Shown here piece by piece: positions 26,592 through 34,013 of a stretch of 64,000 nucleotides of DNA. Both the position numbers and the translations under genes were made by a program. The notes beneath the pieces were generated by a model. That model was given only the letters and a program-made list of their open reading frames with translations. It was not told the origin of the DNA and did not search any database. The DNA is taken from NCBI RefSeq assembly GCF_900101095.1, contig NZ_FNFM01000010.1:186001-250000 (forward strand). The letters are read 5' to 3'. Position 1 is the first letter of the stretch; every line of letters begins with the position of its first letter. The stretch comes from Actinopolyspora mzabensis. Its GTDB lineage: Bacteria > Actinomycetota > Actinomycetes > Mycobacteriales > Pseudonocardiaceae.

Positions 26592-26662
26592 CAGGTTCGC
26601 ACGCCGGGTTTCGCGCGTGGGTGGTTCGGGAGTCGTGTCCCGGCGAGATACCCTGCGCGTCC

Positions 26663-29224
26663 GTGAGAGCCGTACGTCGCTTCACCGTCAGTGCGCACCT
26701 GCCGGATTCACTACAGGCCCTGGGCCGACTGGCCATAAACCTGCGCTGGAGTTGGCATCCGCCCACCCAGGACCTTTTCGCCTCCGTCGAACCGGACGTG
26801 TGGACGGAGGTCGGTGGCGATCCGCTCCGGCTGCTCGCCGAGGTCCCCGCGGAGCGGTTGGACAGGTTGGCCGCCGACGAGGACTTCCTCGCTCGTTGCC
26901 GGGCCGTCGACGACGACCTGCGTCGTTATCTCACGGTGCCGCGGTGGTACCAGCAACGCCGCGACGAGGGCACCCCGCTGCCCTCTTCGATCGCGTACTT
27001 CTCGATGGAGTTCGGTCTGACCGAGGCCCTCCCCAACTACTCCGGCGGGCTCGGAGTGCTGGCCGGGGACCACCTCAAATCCGCCTCCGACCTGGGGCTT
27101 CCGCTGGTCGGAGTGGGGCTGCTCTACCGCTCCGGTTACTTCCGGCAGTCACTTTCCCCCGAGGGATGGCAGGTGGAGCAGTACCCGGTGCTGGATCCCC
27201 GCGGGCTGCCGCTGGAGCTGTTGACCCGCCCCTCGGGGGAACCCGTGATGGTGCACGTCGCGGTGCCCGAGGGCAGATTGCTGCGGGCTCGGATCTGGAA
27301 GGCCCAGGTGGGGCGCGTCCCGTTGTTGCTGCTGGACAGCGACGTCGACGACAACGAGGACGATCTGCGGGGCGTCACCGACCGGCTCTACGGTGGGGAC
27401 GCCAGTCACCGGATCAGGCAGGAGATCCTCGCTGGTATCGGTGGGGTGCGCGCGGTGCGCGCCTACTGCGAGCTGACCGGCACACCCGCCCCCGAGGTGT
27501 TCCACACCAACGAGGGCCACGCCGGTTTCCTCGGGCTGGAGCGCATCCGCGAACTGCTCGCCGACCCCGGCCTCGGTTTCCACGAGGCGGTGGCCGCGGT
27601 CCGCGCCGGTACCGTGTTCACCACCCACACCCCGGTACCCGCCGGGATCGACCGGTTTCCGGTGCACCTGGTCCGGCACTACTTCGGGGACGGCTCCGCG
27701 CAGTCGTTGCTTCCCGGAGTTCCGACCGACAAGGTCGTCGAACTCGGTGCCGAGGACAAACCCGGTACTTTCAACATGGCCAACATGGGGTTGCGGTTGG
27801 CGCAGCGCGCCAACGGCGTCTCCGAGCTGCACGGCGGTGTCAGCCGGCGGATGTTCAGCGGCCTGTGGCCCGGTTTCGACACCGAGGAGATCCCGATCTC
27901 CTCGGTCACCAACGGGGTGCACGGCCCCACCTGGTCGGCGCGGGAACTCGGCAAGCTGATCGGCGAGTCGGAGATGGACCAGGGGGCTGGGCTGCGTGGT
28001 ATCGAGCCGGTCAGCGACTCGCTGCTGTGGGAGCTGCGCAGCTCGTTGCGTGGCAGGCTCGTCGAAGAGGTGCGACGCAGGCTGCGGCATGCCTGGTTGC
28101 AGCGCGGTGCCTCCGAACTGGAGCTGGGCTGGTGTGACTCGGTCTTCGATCCCGATGTGCTGACCATCGGGTTCGCCAGGAGAGTGCCCACCTACAAGCG
28201 GCTCACCCTGATGTTGCGGGATCCCGAACGGCTGCGCGCCCTGCTGCTGGATCCGGACCGCCCCGTGCAGGTGGTGGTCGCGGGCAAGTCGCATCCCGCC
28301 GACGAGGGCGGCAAGGCCATGATCCAGCGCATCGTCCGGTTCGCCGACGACCCCGAGGTGCGCCACCGCATCGTCTTCCTGCCCGACTACGACATGTCGT
28401 TGGCCAGGTACCTCTACGCGGGCTGCGACGTGTGGCTGAACAACCCGGTGCGTCCGCTGGAGGCCTGCGGCACCTCCGGCATGAAGTCGGCGCTCAACGG
28501 GGGGCTGAACCTCTCGGTGCGCGACGGCTGGTGGGACGAGATGTACGACGGCCACAACGGCTGGGCCATCCCCAACGCGAACGGGGTCAGCGATCCCGAA
28601 CGCAGGGACGATCTGGAGGCCAACGCGCTCTACGAACTGATCACCGAACACGTCGCCCCGATGTTCTACGAGCGCAACAGCGACGGCCTGCCCGGTCGCT
28701 GGATGTCGATGGTGCGGCACACGCTGGCCACCCTGGGGCCCAAGGTGCACTCCTCCCGCATGGTGCGCGAGTACGTGGACAACCACTACTCGCCCGCGGT
28801 TCGCTCGGTGCAGGCCGCCACCGCCAACGGCTACCGGGGAGCGAAGGAGATCGCGAGCTACCGGGAACGGCTCGACGAGGCGTGGAGCGCGGTGCGGGTC
28901 ACCGACACCTACATGTCCGTCGAGGACGGTTCCACCCCGCTGCTCGGCGGCAAGATCACCGTGCGCGCGCTGGTGGAGCTCGCGGGCCTGCACGACTCCG
29001 ACGTGACCGTGCAGGTCGTGGTGGGCAGGGTGGACGACTCCGACGAGCTGCGCGACTTCGTCACCACCTCGATGCGCTGTGTCGCCGACGGCGGTTACCA
29101 GGCCACCGTGACGCTGCCGCACACCGGACCCGCCGGCTACACCGTCCGGGTGCTGCCCAAGCATCGGTTGCTCTCCAGCCCCGCTGAGCTCGGCAAGGTG
29201 GTGCCCGCAGACGAGAAGTCGTGA
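26663..29224 (+). CDS. glgP: Alpha-glucan phosphorylase
   Basis: The 853-residue protein is a glycosyltransferase family 35 phosphorylase that releases glucose-1-phosphate from glycogen-like alpha-glucans. It has the N-terminal DUF3417 domain (residues 1-120, SLQALGRLAINLRWSWHPPTQDLF), FSMEFGLTEALPNYSGGLGVLAGDHLKSASD, FHTNEGHAGFL, and the PLP-binding lysine in CGTSGMKSALNGGLN (Lys608). The GTG at 26663 gives the typical N-terminus of the mycobacterial protein Rv1328; the longer frame upstream overlaps the divergent gene. No glgE or glgB is adjacent. Confidence 0.94.
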   Translation: MRAVRRFTVSAHLPDSLQALGRLAINLRWSWHPPTQDLFASVEPDVWTEVGGDPLRLLAEVPAERLDRLAADEDFLARCRAVDDDLRRYLTVPRWYQQRRDEGTPLPSSIAYFSMEFGLTEALPNYSGGLGVLAGDHLKSASDLGLPLVGVGLLYRSGYFRQSLSPEGWQVEQYPVLDPRGLPLELLTRPSGEPVMVHVAVPEGRLLRARIWKAQVGRVPLLLLDSDVDDNEDDLRGVTDRLYGGDASHRIRQEILAGIGGVRAVRAYCELTGTPAPEVFHTNEGHAGFLGLERIRELLADPGLGFHEAVAAVRAGTVFTTHTPVPAGIDRFPVHLVRHYFGDGSAQSLLPGVPTDKVVELGAEDKPGTFNMANMGLRLAQRANGVSELHGGVSRRMFSGLWPGFDTEEIPISSVTNGVHGPTWSARELGKLIGESEMDQGAGLRGIEPVSDSLLWELRSSLRGRLVEEVRRRLRHAWLQRGASELELGWCDSVFDPDVLTIGFARRVPTYKRLTLMLRDPERLRALLLDPDRPVQVVVAGKSHPADEGGKAMIQRIVRFADDPEVRHRIVFLPDYDMSLARYLYAGCDVWLNNPVRPLEACGTSGMKSALNGGLNLSVRDGWWDEMYDGHNGWAIPNANGVSDPERRDDLEANALYELITEHVAPMFYERNSDGLPGRWMSMVRHTLATLGPKVHSSRMVREYVDNHYSPAVRSVQAATANGYRGAKEIASYRERLDEAWSAVRVTDTYMSVEDGSTPLLGGKITVRALVELAGLHDSDVTVQVVVGRVDDSDELRDFVTTSMRCVADGGYQATVTLPHTGPAGYTVRVLPKHRLLSSPAELGKVVPADEKS

Positions 29225-29317
29225 CTCGCCTGTCGGGCCTTTCCCTTCTCGAGCGGCATCGCCCCGGTGCTCCCGTGCCGTGCTCCGCACACCCGGGGCC
29301 GCCCGCGGAAACACCGG

Positions 29318-30478
29318 TCAACCCACGTCCAGACGTTGCCGCACCGAGCGGACCCGGGGCCACCAGTCCGCGAGGCGTTCCGCGTCGGCCAGCGTCTCGC
29401 GGGCCCGCCCGTTCTCGCCCTCGGCCATGTACGCCCTCGCCAGCGTCGCCAGGTTGTCCGCCCGGCTGGTGGTCGAGGTCGAGTACTCCGCCCCGGTCCC
29501 GCACAGCCGGACCGCCTCCGCCGTTTCGCCCTGTGACAGCGCGAGCAGCCCGAACGTTCCGCTGAGCTCGAAGGCGGGGAAGCCCAGCCGGACGGAGTCG
29601 TGCAGCGCCTGCTCGGCCGTGGGCACGATGTCGGCGGCGGGAAGTTGTCCCGCCTCCGCCGCGGCCAGCCCCAGTCCGGCCAGTCCCGCGAGCATGTAGC
29701 ACATCTCCCGTGGCGGCGGTTGCTGCTCGGACAGCTGTCCCAGCAGCAGCATGGTGGCCGTGTCGAACTCACCGCGCGCCTCGTGCATGGTCACCCGGCA
29801 GGACAGCGCGGTGTGCGAGTCCGGTGCGATCCCGTCGAGCTCGTCCACCACGGCCTGCGCCCGGTCGAGTTCGCCGCGTTGCAGCAGCGCGTGTGCCTCG
29901 GCGGCGTAAGCCCCCGCGCGGAACTCCCGTGCCCGCCCCGCGTCCTGTCGGGGTAGCCCGAACAGCAGCCATCCCGTCGAGGTGCGCAGCGGCGTCCTGC
30001 CGGGGATCAGCTGGTACAGCAGCACCGCGGTCGCGGCAGGCGCGAAGCCGTCCCAGAACGGTGTCCCGATCCCGAACCAACCCGCGGTAGCCACGGCCAC
30101 CCCGAACAGTGCCGATACGAGTCCGGCCGTCCAGCAGCGCGCGATGACCGGTTCCCGCCGCGGGCCGATGTCCGCGCTGAGCACCACGGGCAATGTGCGA
30201 AAGGTCACTTCCGCTTGTCCGGCGCGCACGGTGCCGAGTCGACGGCCCGCGCCGAACACGATGTGTCGAACCCGCAGTCCCAGGAGGAATGAGCCCAGCA
30301 GTAGGCCCGTCCGGGTGCACATGGGGAGCACGATCGTGCCGAGCAGTGCACCGGTCACGGCCGCGAGCACGCCGAGAGGGCCGTTGCCCAGGGATGTTTC
30401 CACGGTCGTCAGCACGACCAGGGCCAGCGTCGCCACCAGGAACCAGGGTTTGCGGAGTAGTCTCAACCAGGGGTGCAC
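29318..30478 (-). CDS. Membrane protein with TPR-like C-terminus (possible degenerate M50 peptidase)
   Basis: The 386-residue protein has about five hydrophobic segments in residues 8-160 and then a helical C-terminal half with TPR-like units (AEAHALLQRGELDRAQAVVDEL; AEQALHDSVRLGFPAFELSG; NLATLARAYMAEGENGRARETL). LRVRHIVFGAGRRLG followed later by LLYQLIPGRTPLRTSTGWLL recalls the region between the two active-site motifs of site-2 protease (M50) relatives, but there is no HExxH, so an active protease is unlikely. The GTG at 30478 is the first start. Convergent with glgP and divergent from the ABC ATPase gene. Confidence 0.6.
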   Translation of the reverse strand: MHPWLRLLRKPWFLVATLALVVLTTVETSLGNGPLGVLAAVTGALLGTIVLPMCTRTGLLLGSFLLGLRVRHIVFGAGRRLGTVRAGQAEVTFRTLPVVLSADIGPRREPVIARCWTAGLVSALFGVAVATAGWFGIGTPFWDGFAPAATAVLLYQLIPGRTPLRTSTGWLLFGLPRQDAGRAREFRAGAYAAEAHALLQRGELDRAQAVVDELDGIAPDSHTALSCRVTMHEARGEFDTATMLLLGQLSEQQPPPREMCYMLAGLAGLGLAAAEAGQLPAADIVPTAEQALHDSVRLGFPAFELSGTFGLLALSQGETAEAVRLCGTGAEYSTSTTSRADNLATLARAYMAEGENGRARETLADAERLADWWPRVRSVRQRLDVG

Positions 30479-30509
30479 GGGCGAGGGATGTTACTCGTCC
30501 TCGTTGGAA

Positions 30510-30590
30510 TCGACCGTCGATTTCGCGGGAAAAGCTGGCATATCGTGGCCTGCGGGGTTCTCTCCCGGTGGTGGAGCCCCACCGGACGAG
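30510..30590 (-). repeat. Degenerate copy of the dispersed repeat (tentative)
   Basis: Between two divergent genes, CGATTTCGCGGGAAAAG at about 30519 resembles the palindromic end, and on the minus strand GGGAGAGAACCCCGCAGG resembles the internal block GGGAGAACCCGCGG of the family. The other blocks are missing. It is the least certain member and the only one not downstream of a plus-strand stop codon. Confidence 0.35.
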
Positions 30591-30649
30591 CGGGACAATG
30601 ACAAGCGCGGACGCGGAAACCCCGCCGGTCCGCGGCGGAGGCGAAGCGC

Positions 30650-31486
30650 GTGTCGACCAACACGCGCACAACGGCCGGTCACGGCTGGGAGGTAGACGTG
30701 GACGACCTGGTCATCCGGATGGATGGCGTCAGTGTCCGGCGGGCGGCGAACACACTCGTGACCGATATGGACTGGTCGGTCGAGCTGGACGAACGCTGGG
30801 TGGTACTCGGGCCCAACGGTGCGGGGAAGACGACCGTGCTCAAGCTCGCCGGTGCCGAGATGTATCCCACCACGGGCGCTGTCGATGTGCTCGGTGAGCG
30901 GCTCGGCAGCACCAACGTTTTCGAGCTGCGCCCCCGCATCGGGCTGTGCTCGGCCGCGTTGGCGTCGAGGATGCCCACCGAGGAGCTCGTGCGCGACGTC
31001 GTGGTCAGCGCGGGTTACGCGGTGGTCGGCAGGTGGAACGAGGATTACGACCACATCGACACCGAGCGCGCCGAGGAACTGCTGCGCGGCATGGGCATCG
31101 CCGAACTGGCCGATCGGCCCTTCGGCACCCTCTCCGAGGGGGAGCGCAAACGCGCACTGATCGCGCGGGCACTGATGACCGATCCCGAGATGCTGTTGCT
31201 GGACGAACCCGCTGCCGGGCTGGATCTCGGTGGGCGCGAGGACCTGGTGGCCAGGCTCTCGGCGCTGGCCCTCGACCCGGACGCGCCCGCGATGACGCTG
31301 GTGACGCACCACGTGGAGGAGATCCCGCCGGGATTCACCCACGCGTTGCTGCTTCGCGAGGGCGGTGTGGTCGCGCAGGGGCTGCTCGACGACGTGCTCA
31401 CCGAGCGGAACCTCTCCGAGACCTTCGGGCAGGACCTGCGGTTGCAGCGCACCGGGGATCGCTACTTCGCGACGCGGCGCGACTGA
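30650..31486 (+). CDS. ABC transporter ATP-binding protein, solitary
   Basis: The 278-residue protein is an ABC ATPase: Walker A GPNGAGKTT (about residues 59-67), signature LSEGERKR, Walker B MLLLDEPAAGLD and the switch histidine in VTHHVEE. The layout resembles ferric-complex or ModF-type cytoplasmic ATPases. No permease gene is adjacent, so the partner, if any, is elsewhere. The GTG at 30650 is used; internal starts near residue 18-25 are possible. An inverted repeat follows its stop. Confidence 0.85.
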   Translation: MSTNTRTTAGHGWEVDVDDLVIRMDGVSVRRAANTLVTDMDWSVELDERWVVLGPNGAGKTTVLKLAGAEMYPTTGAVDVLGERLGSTNVFELRPRIGLCSAALASRMPTEELVRDVVVSAGYAVVGRWNEDYDHIDTERAEELLRGMGIAELADRPFGTLSEGERKRALIARALMTDPEMLLLDEPAAGLDLGGREDLVARLSALALDPDAPAMTLVTHHVEEIPPGFTHALLLREGGVVAQGLLDDVLTERNLSETFGQDLRLQRTGDRYFATRRD

Positions 31487-31493
31487 TCGTGGT

Positions 31494-31557
31494 TTCGGGT
31501 CGTCGGGACTCCCGCTCGGCGGGGCCTACCGCCTGCGCCCGCTCCGGACGACCCGAA
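31494..31557. terminator. Long-loop inverted repeat at the left border of the toxin operon
   Basis: TTCGGGTCGTC (31494-31504) and GACGACCCGAA (31547-31557) are exact reverse complements, 11 bp each, with a 42-base spacer. It sits between the convergent ABC ATPase (stop 31486) and immunity gene (stop 31589). A bidirectional terminator or an old insertion boundary are both possible. Confidence 0.5.
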
Positions 31558-31588
31558 TTCGGGTAGTGATCCACAGCAAGGGTCGGGC

Positions 31589-32050
31589 TCAATACCATTG
31601 TCCGGGTTGCCACCGCACGGATTCGGGTCGTGTGCCGGTGCGGCAGTACTCGGTGATGGCTTCGCGGGCTTGGTCGAGGGGTAGTGAGGCCGAGGCGGGG
31701 AACCACAGGTCTCCCTCGGGATCGAACAGCAGTGGTGGTGTCTCCTCGGTGGTGTGGGGGTTGTATGAGTCTGCCGCCGCACCGTTGACCGCCTCGGGGC
31801 GTGCGTCCATGTGGCTGAGTGCGCCCCAACCGTTGTCGGGGTCGGCGGTGATGCGCAGTCTCGCGTGCGGGAAAGCTGGACCGTGTTCGTCGCGGAAGCT
31901 CAAGCAGGGTCGATCCCACACGTAGATTTGGGAATACCGGGTGCGGAGGACGGCCTCGACGAGGTCGGCGGTTTCCTCGGGGGTGCGTGCGTAGTGGAGG
32001 TCGTGACCGAGAATGCCGGTTACGACGGTCCCCGTGTCGATGGTGGTCAT
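31589..32050 (-). CDS. Imm1-family immunity protein
   Basis: The 153-residue protein matches the Imm1 immunity family of polymorphic toxin systems. The C-terminal half has the family's pattern: NGWGALSHMD near residue 81, then DLWFPASASLPLDQAREAI (aligned with the conserved proline-rich FP ... VPL-x3-RxA segment) and TGTRPESVRW near the end. It is acidic and without a signal, so it acts in the cytoplasm, presumably by binding the deaminase. Its ATG at 32050 overlaps the toxin's TGA in an ATGA (4-base) junction, so toxin and antidote are translationally coupled. AGAGGC stands just upstream. Confidence 0.82.
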   Translation of the reverse strand: MTTIDTGTVVTGILGHDLHYARTPEETADLVEAVLRTRYSQIYVWDRPCLSFRDEHGPAFPHARLRITADPDNGWGALSHMDARPEAVNGAAADSYNPHTTEETPPLLFDPEGDLWFPASASLPLDQAREAITEYCRTGTRPESVRWQPGQWY

Positions 32051-32793
32051 GGTGTTGCCTCTCCATGTATCTCGATGGGACGTGTTTCCCCTGGTTCCCA
32101 TACGGCCAGTGTTGATCCACGAGGCAGGATGGCTCGTACCGCAGCATGGCAGCCCCACGGGTCAGGACACATGCGATTGTTCAGTACGACGACTCCGTAG
32201 GTCTGCCCTGCTTCTTTCATTCGTTGGGCGTACTTTGCTTCGACGTGCGTGTCGACCACTGGGGACGCGTCTCCTCGATGCGGGGGATACACGCTCGATG
32301 TGTCGAGAGTGAGGCGTATGCGGTCGGAGAGTTTCTGGTCTCGGCCACTGGCCAGTATCTGTTCGTTTCCGTCTTGGTCGTAGATGAGTCCGGTGGTTTG
32401 TCTGCCGGTGTGCTCGGGCAGCCGTTCGCGAACCTGGTTGATCCATGATCGGTCGCGGGACGCGTCGGTGGGAACACGCGGGAACGTCGATGGGTGGGGA
32501 ATACTGGGCGGAGGCTGGTCGCCGCTCATGCCGAGCCCGGCGAGGTAATCCACCAGATGCTTGCGGGAGCTCCCGCACAGGGCGAGGACGTCGTCGATGA
32601 GCTCACGAGCCTGGTGGAACAGGTCGATGGCCTCGTACAGTTGTGGGTTCCGGCTGCCGTCGGAGATCTCACCGAGGGTGGGCAGGGCGTACTCGTCGAG
32701 CCAGACCCGTGCCTGTTGTAGTTGTTCGGTGGGTAGTTGTGCGAGAGCACCGCTGACCTCGTTTGCCAGGTGTCGCACGTCGGAATCGGACAC
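32047..32793 (-). CDS. SCP1.201-like (DddA-type) cytidine deaminase toxin
   Basis: The 248-residue protein has three parts. Residues 1-90 are helical and resemble secretion-linked N-termini of actinobacterial toxins. Residues 91-115 are a Pro/Ser-rich linker. Residues 116-248 are a SCP1.201-like deaminase domain: TTGLIYDQDG, ILASG, then the catalytic zinc-site motif HVEAKYAQRM (His183, Glu185), VVVLNN, the zinc cysteines Cys209 and Cys215 (CPDPWGC) and ILPRGSTLAVW. The family includes DddA, which deaminates cytosine in double-stranded DNA; other members use single-stranded DNA, so the substrate here is not settled. The GTG at 32793 follows AAGGAG. The adjacent Imm1 gene strongly supports a toxin role. 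Confidence 0.85.
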   Translation of the reverse strand: MSDSDVRHLANEVSGALAQLPTEQLQQARVWLDEYALPTLGEISDGSRNPQLYEAIDLFHQARELIDDVLALCGSSRKHLVDYLAGLGMSGDQPPPSIPHPSTFPRVPTDASRDRSWINQVRERLPEHTGRQTTGLIYDQDGNEQILASGRDQKLSDRIRLTLDTSSVYPPHRGDASPVVDTHVEAKYAQRMKEAGQTYGVVVLNNRMCPDPWGCHAAVRAILPRGSTLAVWEPGETRPIEIHGEATP

Positions 32794-32802
32794 CTTGGCT
32801 CC

Positions 32803-33051
32803 TTACAGGGCAGTGGTGTAGTCGCGCGTATGGTCGGAAGCCAGCGTCATGGCCTGCAGGGCTTCGCCGGTCTTCTCATGGGCCAGGCTGAGCCGTCCCA
32901 GCGCCTGCCGCACGTGCACCTGGTCGGAGCCACTGGCCACCTGCCACAGCTGACAGCGGAGTTCGTCGAGCTTGGTTTCGGCCTCGGACAGTTCCGGGAC
33001 GGGCACGGTGTCGGTGATCTGTCGCAGCCGGTCGCGAATGTCGTCGAGCAT
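32803..33051 (-). CDS. Small all-helical protein, toxin operon partner
   Basis: The 82-residue product is predicted entirely helical and charged, with no signal or membrane segment (LDDIRDRLRQITDTV at the start; RQALGRLSLAHEKTGEALQAM towards the end). Size and helix content resemble the WXG100-like or Lap-type partners encoded just upstream of type VII secreted toxins, though no WxG motif is present. It starts at the ATG at 33051 (GTG at 33054 is also possible) behind AGGAG and ends nine bases before the toxin start, so it is cotranscribed. A role in presenting the toxin for export is inferred from position. Confidence 0.65.
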   Translation of the reverse strand: MLDDIRDRLRQITDTVPVPELSEAETKLDELRCQLWQVASGSDQVHVRQALGRLSLAHEKTGEALQAMTLASDHTRDYTTAL

Positions 33052-33149
33052 CACGGGATCTCCTACCAGTAGGGGACGACACCGAGGGCGTATGAGCGGG
33101 AGCGGCGCAGCCGTCCTGGTGATTCGTGTGTCTCCTGCGGGGATTGGAA

Positions 33150-33238
33150 ACCGCCCGGCCGGACGGGGAAGGGGAGAGACCGGCCGGGCGGTGGACGGCC
33201 CGGCACCGGAGGTCGGGGTCTCGACGGTGTCGGGCCGT
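33150..33238 (-). terminator. Tandem double terminator hairpin
   Basis: Two strong hairpins stand side by side: ACCGCCCGGCCGG / CCGGCCGGGCGGT (33150-33162 and 33180-33192, 13 perfect pairs) and ACGGCCCGGCACCG / CGGTGTCGGGCCGT (33195-33208 and 33225-33238, 14 pairs with one G-T). They begin just after the 33242 stop codon on the minus strand and separate the small-gene operon from the toxin operon. Confidence 0.72.
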
Positions 33239-33241
33239 GGC

Positions 33242-33469
33242 TTACATGGCGCGCAGACCTGCGAGGACGCGGGCGAGCAGGTCCGGGTCCGCGCCGTCGA
33301 GCGCGAGCGGGCTGTCCGCCGTGGGCCGACCGGGTAGGTCGCTGCTTCCGGGACGGCGTTTCGTCACGGCCGACAGCGGCAACGTGCCACGCCAGTGCGA
33401 GAACCGGGCCAGCCCGAGGGCGGGCATGATCTCGGTCAGCGCCGCGTCGGCCCGGACCTCGTCAGGCAT
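33242..33469 (-). CDS. Small hypothetical protein, 75 aa
   Basis: The 75-residue product has a helical start (PDEVRADAALTEIMPALGLARFSHW), a basic middle (VTKRRPGSSDLPGRP) and a helical end (DPDLLARVLAGLRAM). No family is recognised. The start codon at 33469 overlaps the end of the gene at 33462-33665 by eight bases, so it is the third gene in a tight small-gene operon divergent from the XRE regulator. Confidence 0.55.
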   Translation of the reverse strand: MPDEVRADAALTEIMPALGLARFSHWRGTLPLSAVTKRRPGSSDLPGRPTADSPLALDGADPDLLARVLAGLRAM

Positions 33470-33665
33470 CGGTGTCGCCGTCGACGACGTTGGTCCCGTC
33501 CAGCTCGTCGGCGTAGCGCCGAAGGTGCTCGGTCATCCGCTCGAACACCTCGGCGGCCTCGCGGCACTGCCGTCCGGTGGCCAGCCGCCCGGCGATGTCG
33601 TGCGAGAGCTGTTCCATGCGCCACTGCTCGTGCGCGACCCACATCGCGAACTCGCCGGGACTCAT
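33462..33665 (-). CDS. Small helical hypothetical protein, 67 aa
   Basis: The 67-residue product is helical and acidic (GEFAMWVAHEQWRMEQLSHDI ... EVFERMTEHLRRYADEL). Its ATG at 33665 overlaps the TGA of the upstream gene in an ATGA junction, which fixes this start rather than the longer frame. No family is recognised. The tryptophan-rich helix EQWRMEQL could be a protein-binding surface; that is a guess. Confidence 0.6.
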   Translation of the reverse strand: MSPGEFAMWVAHEQWRMEQLSHDIAGRLATGRQCREAAEVFERMTEHLRRYADELDGTNVVDGDTDA

Positions 33666-33880
33666 GCCCGTTCTCCCGCCCGGATCGCCGCGTCCAGCAC
33701 CGCGCGCAGGTGTCGGGCCTGCGCGAGCGTCCACCGTGTCCGGTTGTAGACCGTCGGCGTGTCTATCTGGACCACGGTCGGCGTGTGCGGCGATATCCAC
33801 ACCCGCACCGACCCCGGACCACCCTCATGAACACACCTCGCCCGCTCGCCGGGGTCGGAAAAGTCATATCTCTGCGGCAT
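33662..33880 (-). CDS. Small hypothetical protein, 72 aa
   Basis: The 72-residue product appears to be a short beta-rich N-terminal part (GSVRVWISPHTPTVVQIDTPTVY) followed by a helix (WTLAQARHLRAVLDAAIRAG). It starts at the ATG at 33880, seven bases after GGAAGGGA, and is first of three overlapping genes. I have a sense that similar small proteins accompany XRE/DUF397 pairs in actinomycetes, but I cannot confirm a family. It is divergent from the XRE gene across 133 AT-richer bases. Confidence 0.6.
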   Translation of the reverse strand: MPQRYDFSDPGERARCVHEGGPGSVRVWISPHTPTVVQIDTPTVYNRTRWTLAQARHLRAVLDAAIRAGERA

Positions 33881-34013
33881 GTTCGTGTCCCTTCCTGCAA
33901 TAGAATCAGTAACCAGATTTGGTACGTGTACCAGAGTGATTTACTCATCCAACTTAGGCAATTCCCTAAACAGGTGATGGTGCACAACCACCCGTTGTGG
34001 ATACGGTTGTTAC
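33881..34013. promoter_or_regulatory. Divergent control region with operator-like repeats
   Basis: This intergenic stretch is markedly AT-richer than the genome. It contains a near-perfect palindrome TGGTACGTGTACCA (33920-33933) and an inverted repeat ACAACC ... GGTTGT close to the XRE start (about 33983-34012). Either could bind the adjacent XRE regulator. The XRE gene has no Shine-Dalgarno, so its message may be leaderless. Confidence 0.5.

Noticed and set aside
27149-29314. 721-codon minus-strand open frame opposite glgP
   Set aside because: Antisense to a full-length phosphorylase; His/Gly/Gln-rich low-complexity composition and no family motif.
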